From: Tepidimonas sp. UBA997
GTDB taxonomy: Bacteria; Pseudomonadota; Gammaproteobacteria; Burkholderiales; Burkholderiaceae_C
Length of the DNA stretch: 25,538 bases
NCBI GenBank assembly: GCA_002291945.1
Contig: DBAZ01000086.1
Coordinates: 1-25,538, forward strand
Direction of reading: 5' to 3'
The notes under the pieces were generated by a model, which had not been told where the DNA came from, searched no databases, and worked only from the letters and a program-made list of their open reading frames with translations. How positions within the stretch are numbered: position 1 is the first letter of the stretch; the number at the start of each line of letters is the position of its first letter. The position numbers were made by a program, and so were the translations under genes. This document shows, piece by piece, positions 1 to 6,761 of this stretch.

Positions 1-322
1 CATAGACCCCCAAGGCATGGGGTGCTGCCGGGAAGGCCGGGGTGGCGGGGGTGGGCGGTGGCAGGCCGAAGTCTTCGGCCCGATCCGGCCAGTGCTGCAG
101 GTCGAAATGGCCGGTGCGATCGGTCTGGGCTTGCCAGGCTCGCGCCACACAGGCGGCGTCGGCGGCGATGAAGCCCAGCCGACGGGCGGCTGCATAGGCA
201 ATCGCATAGGCCGAGGCGTCGGCGGGTTGGGCGTCGGCGTCGGTGTGCGAAGGCAAGCCCAGCGCGGCATGTTGCGCGACCAAGGCTTGGGTGGCACTAA
301 CGGCTGCAGATAAAACCGACAT
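1..322 (-). CDS. thiE: Thiamine-phosphate synthase ThiE, N-terminal part (cut by window edge)
   Basis: The frame is open from an ATG at 322 to the window edge, giving about 107 residues. It starts 10 bases after the thiG stop, so it is the fourth gene of the thiO-thiS-thiG operon. ThiE joins the HMP pyrophosphate and thiazole phosphate moieties into thiamine monophosphate in the cytosol. The assignment rests on position and on the last visible residues (HALGVY), which resemble the first beta strand of the ThiE TIM barrel. The roughly 100 residues before that are an Ala/Pro-rich extension beyond the usual family start, with one helical-looking stretch (SAYAIAYAAARRLGF) and a proline-rich linker. 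The catalytic barrel lies outside the window, so function is inferred mainly from the operon. An alternative is a different thiazole or pyrimidine salvage protein. Confidence 0.7.
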   Translation of the reverse strand, partial: MSVLSAAVSATQALVAQHAALGLPSHTDADAQPADASAYAIAYAAARRLGFIAADAACVARAWQAQTDRTGHFDLQHWPDRAEDFGLPPPTPATPAFPAAPHALGVY

Positions 323-332
323 GGCGCACGGT

Positions 333-1148
333 TCAGGCGTGGTGCCAGAAAGGTGTGCCCAACACCGGGGTGCTGGGTTGTGCGCTGTCCTGGGGCGTCA
401 TGGTGCCGGCCAGAAACGCCTGCCGGCCAGCTCGTACCGCGTGGGCAAACGCATCCGCCATCGCCACCGGGTCGCGGGCCAGCGCCACGGCTGTGTTGAG
501 CAGCACGGCGTCAAAGCCCCATTCCATGACTTGGCAGGCATGTGACGGCAGGCCCAGGCCCGCATCCACGATCAGGGGCACGGGGAGGCGCTCGCGCAAG
601 GTGCGCAAGGCGTAGGGGTTAATCGGGCCTTTGCCGGTGCCTATGGGTGCCGCCCAGGGCATGACGGCCTGGCAACCCACGTCAACCAGCCGCTGGCACA
701 GCACCAGGTCGTCGGTGCTGTAGGGAAGTACCCAAAAGCCGCGCTCGATGAGTTGCTCGGCCGCAGCCACCAGGTTGAGCGTGTCGGGCTGCAGGGTGTA
801 ATCGTCGCCAATCAGCTCCAGCTTGATCCAGCGGGTTTGGAACACTTCGCGCGCCATTTCGGCGGTGGTCACGGCTTCCTGCAAGCTGTGGCAGCCAGCC
901 GTGTTGGGCAAAACCGGCACCTGCATCTGTTGCAGCAGGGGCCAGAAGCCTTGTGCCGGGTCCAGCCCGCCTGCGCCCTGCCGCCGCAACGAGGCCGTCA
1001 GCATGCAGGGCTGCGAGCGGCGAACCGCGTTTTCCAGCACCTGTGGCGAGGGGTAGCGGGCCGTGCCGAGCAGCAAGCGGCTGCCGAATGGCTGCCCGTA
1101 CAGCAGCAAGGGGTCGGGTGCGGCGGCGGGCATGGGGGGGGGTGCCAT
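333..1148 (-). CDS. thiG: Thiazole synthase ThiG
   Basis: The 271-residue cytosolic enzyme forms thiazole phosphate from deoxyxylulose phosphate, dehydroglycine and ThiS thiocarboxylate. Visible family signatures are LLLGTARYPS (residues 25-34), VLPNTAGCHS (79-88), KLELIGDD (109-116) with the Schiff-base lysine at about K109, the MPWAAPIGTGKG phosphate-binding region, and the C-terminal IVDAGLG and FDAVLLNTAVA strands of the TIM barrel. Length is normal for the family apart from a slightly Pro/Ala-rich N-terminus. The ATG lies 3 bases after the thiS stop, so the two are translationally close, and thiE follows 10 bases downstream. The glycine-oxidase gene thiO two genes upstream fits aerobic dehydroglycine supply to ThiG. 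Confidence 0.96.
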   Translation of the reverse strand: MAPPPMPAAAPDPLLLYGQPFGSRLLLGTARYPSPQVLENAVRRSQPCMLTASLRRQGAGGLDPAQGFWPLLQQMQVPVLPNTAGCHSLQEAVTTAEMAREVFQTRWIKLELIGDDYTLQPDTLNLVAAAEQLIERGFWVLPYSTDDLVLCQRLVDVGCQAVMPWAAPIGTGKGPINPYALRTLRERLPVPLIVDAGLGLPSHACQVMEWGFDAVLLNTAVALARDPVAMADAFAHAVRAGRQAFLAGTMTPQDSAQPSTPVLGTPFWHHA

Positions 1149-1151
1149 CGG

Positions 1152-1349
1152 TCAACCCCCGGTGACCGGGGCAATGATTTCGATCTGGTCGCCGTCGGCC
1201 AAAGCGGTGTGGGCGTACTGGCTGCGCGGCACGAATTGCCGGTTCACGGCCACGGCAAAAGGCCCTTGGGTCGGGTGGGCGGCGACCGCGTCGGCCACGC
1301 TGGCGTGATCGGGCAAGACCGTCGGCTGCTGGTTGATGAGGACGTTCAT
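1152..1349 (-). CDS. thiS: Sulfur carrier protein ThiS
   Basis: This 65-residue beta-grasp protein ends in the diagnostic VTGG. Its C-terminal Gly-Gly is adenylated and then thiocarboxylated to carry sulfur to ThiG. The N-terminal MNVLINQQP and the GDQIEIIAPVTGG ending match ThiS rather than MoaD, and the position between thiO and thiG agrees. Its ATG overlaps the thiO stop as ATGA (1346-1349), which indicates translational coupling. A longer same-frame reading upstream lies inside thiO and is not the gene. No ThiF-like adenylating enzyme is visible in the window, so activation must be encoded elsewhere. Confidence 0.95.
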   Translation of the reverse strand: MNVLINQQPTVLPDHASVADAVAAHPTQGPFAVAVNRQFVPRSQYAHTALADGDQIEIIAPVTGG

Positions 1350-2464
1350 GAGGCGTGAGCGGGGTGTTCGAAGCGCAGGCCCAGCCGTTGCGCCAAGGTG
1401 GTGCTGCCTTGGTGCAGGTATTCGATCACGGCGTCGGCCACGGCGGGGGAAATCAGGAAGCCGTGCCGGTACAGGCCATTGATCTGCAACACCTGCGGCG
1501 CCAGCGTGCGCACGGCAGGCAGATTGTCGGGCAGGGTGGGGCGGCACTGGGTGCAGAGCTCGAGGATGCGCGCTTCGGCAAAACCGGGGTGTACCGCATA
1601 GGCAGCGCTGAGCAGTTCCAGCACCGAGCGCACGCTGGCGGGCGAGAGGTCGTTGTTCTCGATTTCGGTGGCACCGACCATGAATATGTGGTCGAGCTTG
1701 GGCGCGATGTAGATCGGGTAGCGGGGGTGCAGCAAGCGGGTCGGGCGCTGCAGCGTGACATCGGGCGCATACAGGCGTGCCACCTCGCCGCGCACACCGC
1801 GCAACTGGCTCCAACTGGTCTGAGCGCCCAAGCCACGGCAGTCCAGCACCCAGCCCCCTTCACGCGCTTGGTGGGCTTGTGCTTGCTCCAGCGACCAAGG
1901 GCTGTCCCAGTGTAGCGGCACCCCCAGCGCGGCCAAGGTGGCATGGAGGGCATGCAAGAGCTGGCGGTTGTCGAGTTGCCCTTCATCGGGCAGGTACAGG
2001 CCTTGGTGGAAGCGCTGCGCCAATGCAGGCTCGAGTTCGGCCAGCCGGGCGGCATTCAGGGCTTGCGGGGGCGACAAGCTCGGCAGGGCCAAGCCGGTAG
2101 CGGCCAGCAAGGCCGCGAAGCGCTGGGCTTCGTGGGCGTCTTGCCGGTGCCAGACGATCAGGGTGCCGTTTTGCTGCAAGTACACCGGCTCCACCAGTTG
2201 GGCCACGACGGCTTGCCAGCGCGGCAGGGCGTACTGGCCCATGGCCACCACGCACGGTTCGGTAATGGCCGATTCGGCCAGCGGGGCCAGCATGGCCGCA
2301 GCCACTCGGGCGGCGGAGGGCTGGCCATCCGGGCCGCCGGCATCCACCACCCGCACCGGGTGCCCGGCACGGGCCAGCAGGACGGCCAGCAGCCGCCCCA
2401 TCAGCCCCGCGCCCAGAATCAAAACCGGCGCAGCCGCTTTGGAATGTGTGATCGTCTCTGGCAT
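1346..2464 (-). CDS. thiO: Glycine oxidase ThiO (FAD-dependent)
   Basis: The 372-residue FAD-dependent amine oxidase belongs to the DAO family. The N-terminal Rossmann motif LILGAGLMGR (residues 15-24) is followed by an acidic strand end (VVDAGGP, about 40-45). The C-terminal part has the DAO-type pattern YIAPKLDHIFMVGATEIEN and a final GLYRHGFLISPAVADAVIEYL helix region that contacts FAD. ThiO oxidises glycine to the imine used by ThiG, the oxygen-dependent alternative to ThiH. It is first in the operon and divergent from thiD. The ATG at 2464 is chosen because the Rossmann strand follows 12 residues later. No convincing Shine-Dalgarno precedes it. The open frame continues upstream to 3397, but that part lies antisense to thiD and is not coding. 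Confidence 0.92.
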   Translation of the reverse strand: MPETITHSKAAAPVLILGAGLMGRLLAVLLARAGHPVRVVDAGGPDGQPSAARVAAAMLAPLAESAITEPCVVAMGQYALPRWQAVVAQLVEPVYLQQNGTLIVWHRQDAHEAQRFAALLAATGLALPSLSPPQALNAARLAELEPALAQRFHQGLYLPDEGQLDNRQLLHALHATLAALGVPLHWDSPWSLEQAQAHQAREGGWVLDCRGLGAQTSWSQLRGVRGEVARLYAPDVTLQRPTRLLHPRYPIYIAPKLDHIFMVGATEIENNDLSPASVRSVLELLSAAYAVHPGFAEARILELCTQCRPTLPDNLPAVRTLAPQVLQINGLYRHGFLISPAVADAVIEYLHQGSTTLAQRLGLRFEHPAHAS

Positions 2465-2498
2465 GGTCAAAGGTGAAATTACAACACAGCGCACCCAA

Positions 2499-2552
2499 GC
2501 GGCCCGGGATGCGGCCCGGGTGCATAGGCAATGCGGGCAATGCAGGCAATGG
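2499..2552. repeat. Short direct repeats in the thiO/thiD divergent region
   Basis: The decamer GCGGCCCGGG occurs twice (2499-2508 and 2511-2520). It is followed by three near-identical 9-base units, AGGCAATGC, GGGCAATGC and AGGCAATGG (2526-2552). The 9-base units lie just before a CATAAT hexamer (2555-2560) that could be a thiD -10 element. No TPP riboswitch-like sequence is visible here. The repeats may be slippage products; no function is assigned. Confidence 0.6.
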
Positions 2553-2566
2553 CGCATAATTTTCCC

Positions 2567-3439
2567 ATGCATCCGCGCACCGACACCCTCCACATGACGC
2601 CGCCGCCCCATTATCCACGTGTGCTCAGCATAGCCGGCAGCGACTCGGGCGGCGGCGCTGGCATCGAGGCCGACCTGAAGACTTTTGCCGCGCTGGGCTG
2701 CTACGGCATGACGGCCATCACCGCGCTGACCGCGCAAAACACGCTCGGCGTGCGGGCCATACACGGTGTGCCGGCGGCGTTTTTGAAGCAGCAGTTGGCG
2801 GCGGTGCTCGACGACATCGGGGTCGATGCGGTGAAGATCGGCATGCTGCATGCCCCGCAGGTGGTGGAGGCGGTGGCTTGGGCCATCGACACCTACCGGC
2901 TCGATCGCGTCGTGCTCGACCCCGTGATGGTGGCCACCAGCGGCGACGCCTTGATCGAAAACGCCACCGTCAGCGTGCTGGTGCGGGAGTTGTTTCCGCG
3001 CGCCACCGTGATTACCCCGAATCTGGACGAAGCGGCGCTGCTGCTCGGGCGCCCGGTGCGCGAGGTCGATGATCTGGAGGCCGCCGGTGCCGACTTGTTG
3101 CGCCAAGGCGCTCGTGCGGTTTTGCTCAAAGGGGGGCACCTCGGGGGGGAACGACTGACCGATGTGCTGGCGTTGGCGGGCGAGCCCAGCGCCTACTGGC
3201 AACACCTGAGTGGGCCGCGGATCGCGACTCGAAACGTACACGGAACGGGTTGCACCCTGTCGTCTGCGATTGCCGCCCATCTGGCTTTGGGCCATGCGCT
3301 GCCTCAAGCCGTTGCCGCCGCGCACGGCTACATACGCAGCGCGATCGCGGCCGGGGCTGCGGTGCGTACCGGCCAAGGGCATGGCCCGCTGAACCACGGT
3401 TTTGCACCTGTGCCGATGCGGGTGCTGGTGTCAGGCTGA
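2567..3439 (+). CDS. thiD: Hydroxymethylpyrimidine/phosphomethylpyrimidine kinase ThiD
   Basis: This ribokinase-fold enzyme phosphorylates HMP and HMP-phosphate to HMP-pyrophosphate, the co-substrate of ThiE. Signatures visible are RVLSIAGSDSGGGAGIEAD near the N-terminus (about residues 18-36), the substrate-proximal ALTAQNT, KIGML, DPVMVATSG, VITPNLDEA, and the ATP/anion-hole NVHGTGCTLSSAIAA near the C-terminus. Five in-frame ATGs (2531, 2540, 2549, 2567, 2594) precede the domain and none has a clear Shine-Dalgarno. I use 2567, and 2594 is equally possible because it lies only 8 residues before the conserved domain. A CATAAT at 2555-2560 would make 2567 nearly leaderless. The gene is divergent from thiO and complements that operon. 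Confidence 0.93.
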   Translation: MHPRTDTLHMTPPPHYPRVLSIAGSDSGGGAGIEADLKTFAALGCYGMTAITALTAQNTLGVRAIHGVPAAFLKQQLAAVLDDIGVDAVKIGMLHAPQVVEAVAWAIDTYRLDRVVLDPVMVATSGDALIENATVSVLVRELFPRATVITPNLDEAALLLGRPVREVDDLEAAGADLLRQGARAVLLKGGHLGGERLTDVLALAGEPSAYWQHLSGPRIATRNVHGTGCTLSSAIAAHLALGHALPQAVAAAHGYIRSAIAAGAAVRTGQGHGPLNHGFAPVPMRVLVSG

Positions 3440-3492
3440 TGGACGGGGCTTGACGCCCAAGTGACATATGATCGCAAAACCGGATTCTGGTG

Positions 3493-3521
3493 TTGCTTTT
3501 TCCTTGGCGTCAGACTATCTT
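3493..3521 (+). promoter_or_regulatory. Possible sigma70-type promoter for the MNT gene
   Basis: TTGCTT (3493-3498) and TATCTT (3516-3521) are separated by 17 bases in a locally AT-rich stretch upstream of the ATG at 3549. Each hexamer matches the consensus only partly, so this is a weak prediction. Confidence 0.3.
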
Positions 3522-3548
3522 GAAACCGGATTTTATTGTGGGGTTCGC

Positions 3549-3884
3549 ATGAATCGCATTGACCGTGACACAGAGGAAGCAGTCCGCCGCTTTCTCACCT
3601 TGATTGCCAGTCGCTACGATATGGCAGGAGCCATCGTCTATGGCAGCCGTGCGCGTGGCACGCACCGCCCGGACAGTGATGCGGACGTTGCCGTGCTCTT
3701 GCGCGGTGAGCATCAACGCTTCTTGTCCGCCAAGTTGGACATGGCCGATGTCGCCTTCGATGTGCTGCTCGAAACCGGAATCTTGGTCTCGCCGCTCCCG
3801 ATTTGGCTGGACGAGTGGGAGCACCCGGAGAACTACTCGAACCCTGCCTTGCTGCGCAACATCAACCGGGAGGGAGTTCGCTAA
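3549..3884 (+). CDS. MntA-type nucleotidyltransferase-fold protein (possible antitoxin, no adjacent HEPN partner)
   Basis: The 111-residue protein has a minimal DNA polymerase beta-like nucleotidyltransferase fold. The motif GSRARGTHRPDSDAD (residues 32-46) is an exact GS-x10-DxD, with metal-binding Asp at D44 and D46 and a plausible third Asp at D71 (AFDVLL), so the active site looks intact. The C-terminus (IWLDEWEHPENY and following) resembles MntA antitoxins that AMPylate HepT toxins. The ATG at 3549 is chosen because GTGGGG lies just upstream; the frame could start at 3468, but the added residues look non-conserved. The expected downstream HEPN gene is absent, and only 19 bases separate the stop from the end of the convergent reductase gene. 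The region is less GC-rich than its neighbours, which suggests transfer. A solitary nucleotidyltransferase is the alternative. Confidence 0.8.
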   Translation: MNRIDRDTEEAVRRFLTLIASRYDMAGAIVYGSRARGTHRPDSDADVAVLLRGEHQRFLSAKLDMADVAFDVLLETGILVSPLPIWLDEWEHPENYSNPALLRNINREGVR

Positions 3885-3903
3885 AGCGAGGGGCTTGCGC
3901 GGC

Positions 3904-4953
3904 TCATTTGGTCAAGCCCAGCAATTCGTGCAAGCTCGGGCTGGTGGTGGTGTACTCCAGCAGCACGCGGCGCTGCGGATGGACACGCGCTGCAGCGGCA
4001 AAAGAAGCCAGTGTGGCTTCATGAAAGCCGCACAGAATCAGCTTGCGCTTGCCGGGGTAGGTGTTGATGTCACCTACCGCATAGATGCCGCTGGCGCTGG
4101 TTTCGAAGCGCTCGGTATCGACCACTAGCTGCTTGCGCTCCAGGGCCAGCCCCCAGTGCGCAATCGGCCCCAACTGGGGGCTCAGGCCCAAGCGGGGCAG
4201 CAGGGTGTCGAGCGGCAGTTCCACGGCAGCGCCGTCGGCGGTGGCCAGTTGCAGGGCGCTGAGTCGGGCGCTGGCGTTATCGACCCGCACGCCAACCGGC
4301 TGCCCCCGTACCAGTCGCAAAGCCCCCTCGCCCAGCGCCAGCCGCACGGCCTGCTCCAGCGCTGCTGGCACTTGGAATTTATCCACCCGGTGCAGCAGGG
4401 TGACGCGCAGGCCCTGACCCGAAGCCGACAACTGCAAGGCGGTGGCCAGCGCCGCTTCTTCGCCCCCCATCACGACCACGTTCTGACCCGCGAGTTCGAT
4501 CGGGTTGACACCAAAGTAGCGCACCTGGGGCGACGCGCCCTGCTCGAACGGACGCAGCGCTTCGAGGTTGATTTTTCGCGGCACGAAGGCACCCAGCCCG
4601 GCGGCAACGAACACCGTGGTGGCCAAAAAACCCAAGCCCTGATCGGTTTGCAGCGCCAAGCGGCCATCGGGCTGGCGGCTCAGGGTCTGGATGAGTTGCC
4701 CGAAATGCAACGGCACCTGAAACGGAGCGATCTGCTGCAGCAGCCGCTGAGTCAGTTCACCCCCGGTGCAGACCGGCAGCCCCGGAATGTCGTAAATCGG
4801 TTTGTCGGGGTACAGTTGTGCGCACTGGCCACCCGCGTGGGGCAGGGCGTCCACCACATGGGCACGAACGTCCCGCAGGCCGAGCTGGAACGCCTGGAAC
4901 AAGCCCACCGGCCCGGCGCCGATGATGACGGCATCGGTCTCGATCATGGGCAT
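3904..4953 (-). CDS. Ferredoxin--NADP reductase, thioredoxin-reductase-like type
   Basis: The 349-residue two-dinucleotide-binding flavoprotein has an N-terminal FAD motif VIIGAGPVGLFQAFQLG (residues 9-25) followed by GGQCAQLYPDKPIYDIPG (41-58), which is characteristic of this FNR class. A second Rossmann segment NVVVMGGEEAAL (158-169) should bind NADPH, and the C-terminal GIYAVGDINTYPGKRKL contacts FAD. The CxxC redox pair of true thioredoxin reductases is absent, which supports FNR. It should move electrons between NADPH and ferredoxin. The ATG at 4953 lies 8 bases after the fdxA stop; a second ATG at 4947 is possible. The adjoining ferredoxin and the cys operon upstream suggest it supplies ferredoxin for sulfite reduction. 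GGEE replaces the more usual GGGDS at the NADPH loop. Confidence 0.87.
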   Translation of the reverse strand: MPMIETDAVIIGAGPVGLFQAFQLGLRDVRAHVVDALPHAGGQCAQLYPDKPIYDIPGLPVCTGGELTQRLLQQIAPFQVPLHFGQLIQTLSRQPDGRLALQTDQGLGFLATTVFVAAGLGAFVPRKINLEALRPFEQGASPQVRYFGVNPIELAGQNVVVMGGEEAALATALQLSASGQGLRVTLLHRVDKFQVPAALEQAVRLALGEGALRLVRGQPVGVRVDNASARLSALQLATADGAAVELPLDTLLPRLGLSPQLGPIAHWGLALERKQLVVDTERFETSASGIYAVGDINTYPGKRKLILCGFHEATLASFAAAARVHPQRRVLLEYTTTSPSLHELLGLTK

Positions 4954-4961
4954 GGCCCGGT

Positions 4962-5294
4962 TCAGCGCTTGAGCAGCCCCAGCTTGCCGCTGGCCATGTT
5001 CTTGTATTGATCGGCGTCGGGCAGGGGCGTTTTGCGTTTGGTGATGCTCTTCCAGCCCGGCAGGCGGGCCAGTTCTGCATTGAGCTTGATCATGTGCTGC
5101 TGGTCTCGGGGCACGTCTTCTTCGGCGTAAATGGCACTGACCGGGCACTCGGGTATGCAGACCGCGCAGTCGATGCACTCGTCCGGGTCTATGGTCAGGA
5201 AATTGGGGCCTTCGCGAAAGCAATCGACGGGGCAAACGTCCACACAGTCGGTGTATTTGCAGGCGATGCAGGCTTCGGTAACGATGTGGGTCAT
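4962..5294 (-). CDS. fdxA: 7Fe ferredoxin FdxA ([3Fe-4S][4Fe-4S])
   Basis: The 110-residue soluble ferredoxin resembles Azotobacter ferredoxin I. Its cysteines are C9, C12, C17, C21, C25, C40, C43, C46 and C50. The first cluster has the spaced arrangement of a [3Fe-4S] site (C9, C17, C50), and CIDCAVCIPEC (40-50) with C21 gives a [4Fe-4S] site. The C-terminal extension (LPGWKSITKRKTPLPDAD and onward) is typical of FdxA. The ATG at 5294 directly begins the conserved MTHIV start; the open frame upstream is not conserved. An FNR gene follows by 8 bases, so the two probably form one unit. The 111-base gap to cysN contains short repeats and possibly a promoter, so co-transcription with cys genes is uncertain. 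Confidence 0.95.
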   Translation of the reverse strand: MTHIVTEACIACKYTDCVDVCPVDCFREGPNFLTIDPDECIDCAVCIPECPVSAIYAEEDVPRDQQHMIKLNAELARLPGWKSITKRKTPLPDADQYKNMASGKLGLLKR

Positions 5295-5363
5295 GACAGG
5301 GGCTGCGCGGCAGCGGTTGGTTTGCCAAGAATGGAGCAAGCCGCGATTTTACGACTTGGGCGC

Positions 5364-5389
5364 AGGGCTTCGGTGCAGGACTTCGGTGC
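5364..5389. repeat. Two tandem 13-base copies between cysN and fdxA
   Basis: AGGGCTTCGGTGC (5364-5376) is followed directly by AGGACTTCGGTGC (5377-5389), with one mismatch. The pair sits in the short intergenic region upstream of fdxA. No function is assigned. Confidence 0.6.
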
Positions 5390-5405
5390 TTGCTGCGCAA
5401 CCATG

Positions 5406-6761
5406 TCAGCGGTTCACCAGCACCGCCGCCGAGGTTGTGTGGCTGGCCGTGTCCACCAGGATGATCGCCCCCATGGATCGCGATTCGGCGTACGGCAAGG
5501 CGGGGATGGGCTGTTGCAGCATCAGTTCCACATGGCCGATGTCGTTCGCCCCCAGTTGATCTGCGGGCTGTTCGGCCAGGGTGTGGATGTCGAGCCTGTG
5601 CAACACGCGCCGCACCTTGGCCTTGACCCAGCGGTGGCCATGCAGCGCCCAGTAAACACGACCTGCGATCAGCGGGTCTTGGTCCATCCAGGCGATGGTG
5701 GCAGACAGTTCTTGGGTGCACGGGTAGGGGTTGATGGAGGCTGCCGGCGCGGCTACCATCCAGTCGCCGCGCGACACGTCCACCTCGCGGTCCAGCACGA
5801 CACCGGCGCTGCGGCCGGCTGGCACCGCCTTGAGGGCACGGGCGTGGTCCAGCACCTGGGTCACCACGGCCTTTTGTCCGCCGGGGAACACCTGTACTTC
5901 GGTGCCCGGCTGCATCGTGCCTGCACCGACGCGGCCCCAAAAAATGCGCCGCCCTTGCTGGGTTCCGTGGCTGTCGGGCGTCGGCTGCGCCGGGCCACCC
6001 GAAGGCGCAAAGGCTTCTGCGGGGGGCGGCACAGACGCGCCAGCGGCCAGCGTGGAAGCTGGTTTTTCCACCCACTGCACCGGCAAGGCCACTGGGGCGG
6101 CAGTATCTTGCCGGGTGGTGGGCAGTTGTTCCAGAATGGCCAGCAGCGTGGGGCCCTGGTAGTGGCACCAACCCGGGTTTTGGTGGCCCAAGTCCACCAC
6201 GTTCCAGCCTTTGAGGGCCGAAATCGGCACGATGGCTTGCACCGGTATGCCGGCCTCGCTGGCGTAGGTACGCAGCGCATCGTCGATGTGCTGGAAGGCG
6301 ACGGCGGCATCGGCCACCGCGTCGAGCTTGTTGACGGCGAAGACGATGCTGGGCACGCGCAGCAGGCGGCACAGCAGGGAATGGCGGCGCGTCTGCGGCA
6401 GCAACTGCAGGGCGGGGTTGGCCCAGTCCAGCTTGGTCGCGTCCACCAGCACCACGGCGGCGTCGGCGTTGGAGGCAGCCGTCACCATGTTGCGGGTGTA
6501 CTGCTCGTGGCCGGGCGCGTCACCGATGATGAACTTGCGACTTTCGGTGCTGAAGTAGCGGTAGGCCACGTCGATGGTGATGCCTTGCTCGCGCTCGGCA
6601 CAGAGGCCGTCGGTCAGCAGGGCTAGGTCAGTCTCGCCGCCGCGTTGCACGCCAGCCAGGTGGTCTTGCAGCACGGCCTTGCTGTCCACCAGCAGACGGC
6701 CAATCAGCGTGCTCTTGCCGTCGTCCACCGAGCCGCAGGTGATGAATGTGAGGGCGTCCAT
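5406..6761 (-). CDS. cysN: Sulfate adenylyltransferase subunit 1 CysN (GTPase)
   Basis: The 451-residue GTPase subunit of ATP sulfurylase drives adenylyl-sulfate formation by CysD. GTP-binding motifs are clear: GSVDDGKST (residues 10-18, P-loop), EQGITIDVAYRYF (59-70, switch I), DAPGHEQY (81-88, switch II) and NKLD (144-147). EF-Tu-like beta-barrel domains follow. No APS kinase (CysC) domain is fused, which fits direct APS reduction by CysH. The ATG overlaps the cysD stop by one base (TGATG), so translation is coupled. Between about residues 232 and 272 there is a Pro/Ala/Gly-rich, low-complexity segment at the start of domain II, longer than I expect for the family and probably a flexible insertion. 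Confidence 0.95.
   Translation of the reverse strand: MDALTFITCGSVDDGKSTLIGRLLVDSKAVLQDHLAGVQRGGETDLALLTDGLCAEREQGITIDVAYRYFSTESRKFIIGDAPGHEQYTRNMVTAASNADAAVVLVDATKLDWANPALQLLPQTRRHSLLCRLLRVPSIVFAVNKLDAVADAAVAFQHIDDALRTYASEAGIPVQAIVPISALKGWNVVDLGHQNPGWCHYQGPTLLAILEQLPTTRQDTAAPVALPVQWVEKPASTLAAGASVPPPAEAFAPSGGPAQPTPDSHGTQQGRRIFWGRVGAGTMQPGTEVQVFPGGQKAVVTQVLDHARALKAVPAGRSAGVVLDREVDVSRGDWMVAAPAASINPYPCTQELSATIAWMDQDPLIAGRVYWALHGHRWVKAKVRRVLHRLDIHTLAEQPADQLGANDIGHVELMLQQPIPALPYAESRSMGAIILVDTASHTTSAAVLVNR

Noticed and set aside
1346..3397. A 683-codon open frame on the minus strand that could look like a fusion upstream of ThiO
   Set aside because: The part above 2464 is antisense to thiD and has no family-like sequence; it is the usual open antisense frame of GC-rich DNA.
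3446..3458. GGGC/GCCC hairpin after thiD as a terminator
   Set aside because: The stem is only four bases and is not followed by T residues.
3876..3890. Dyad TCGCTAAAGCGA at the end of the MNT gene as a terminator or recombination site
   Set aside because: Short arms, two-base loop and no T run; no duplicated copy was seen at the other side of the gene that would mark an insertion.
3904..6372. An 822-codon minus-strand frame joining the FNR to a long Arg/Pro/Ala-rich N-terminus
   Set aside because: The N-terminal part runs through cysN and fdxA in a wrong frame with low-complexity composition; both real genes have clear motifs in other frames.
5007..6626. A 539-codon plus-strand open frame opposite cysN and fdxA
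   Set aside because: Gly/His/Val-rich composition typical of antisense GC-rich frames, and no recognisable domain, while the opposite strand encodes CysN and FdxA.
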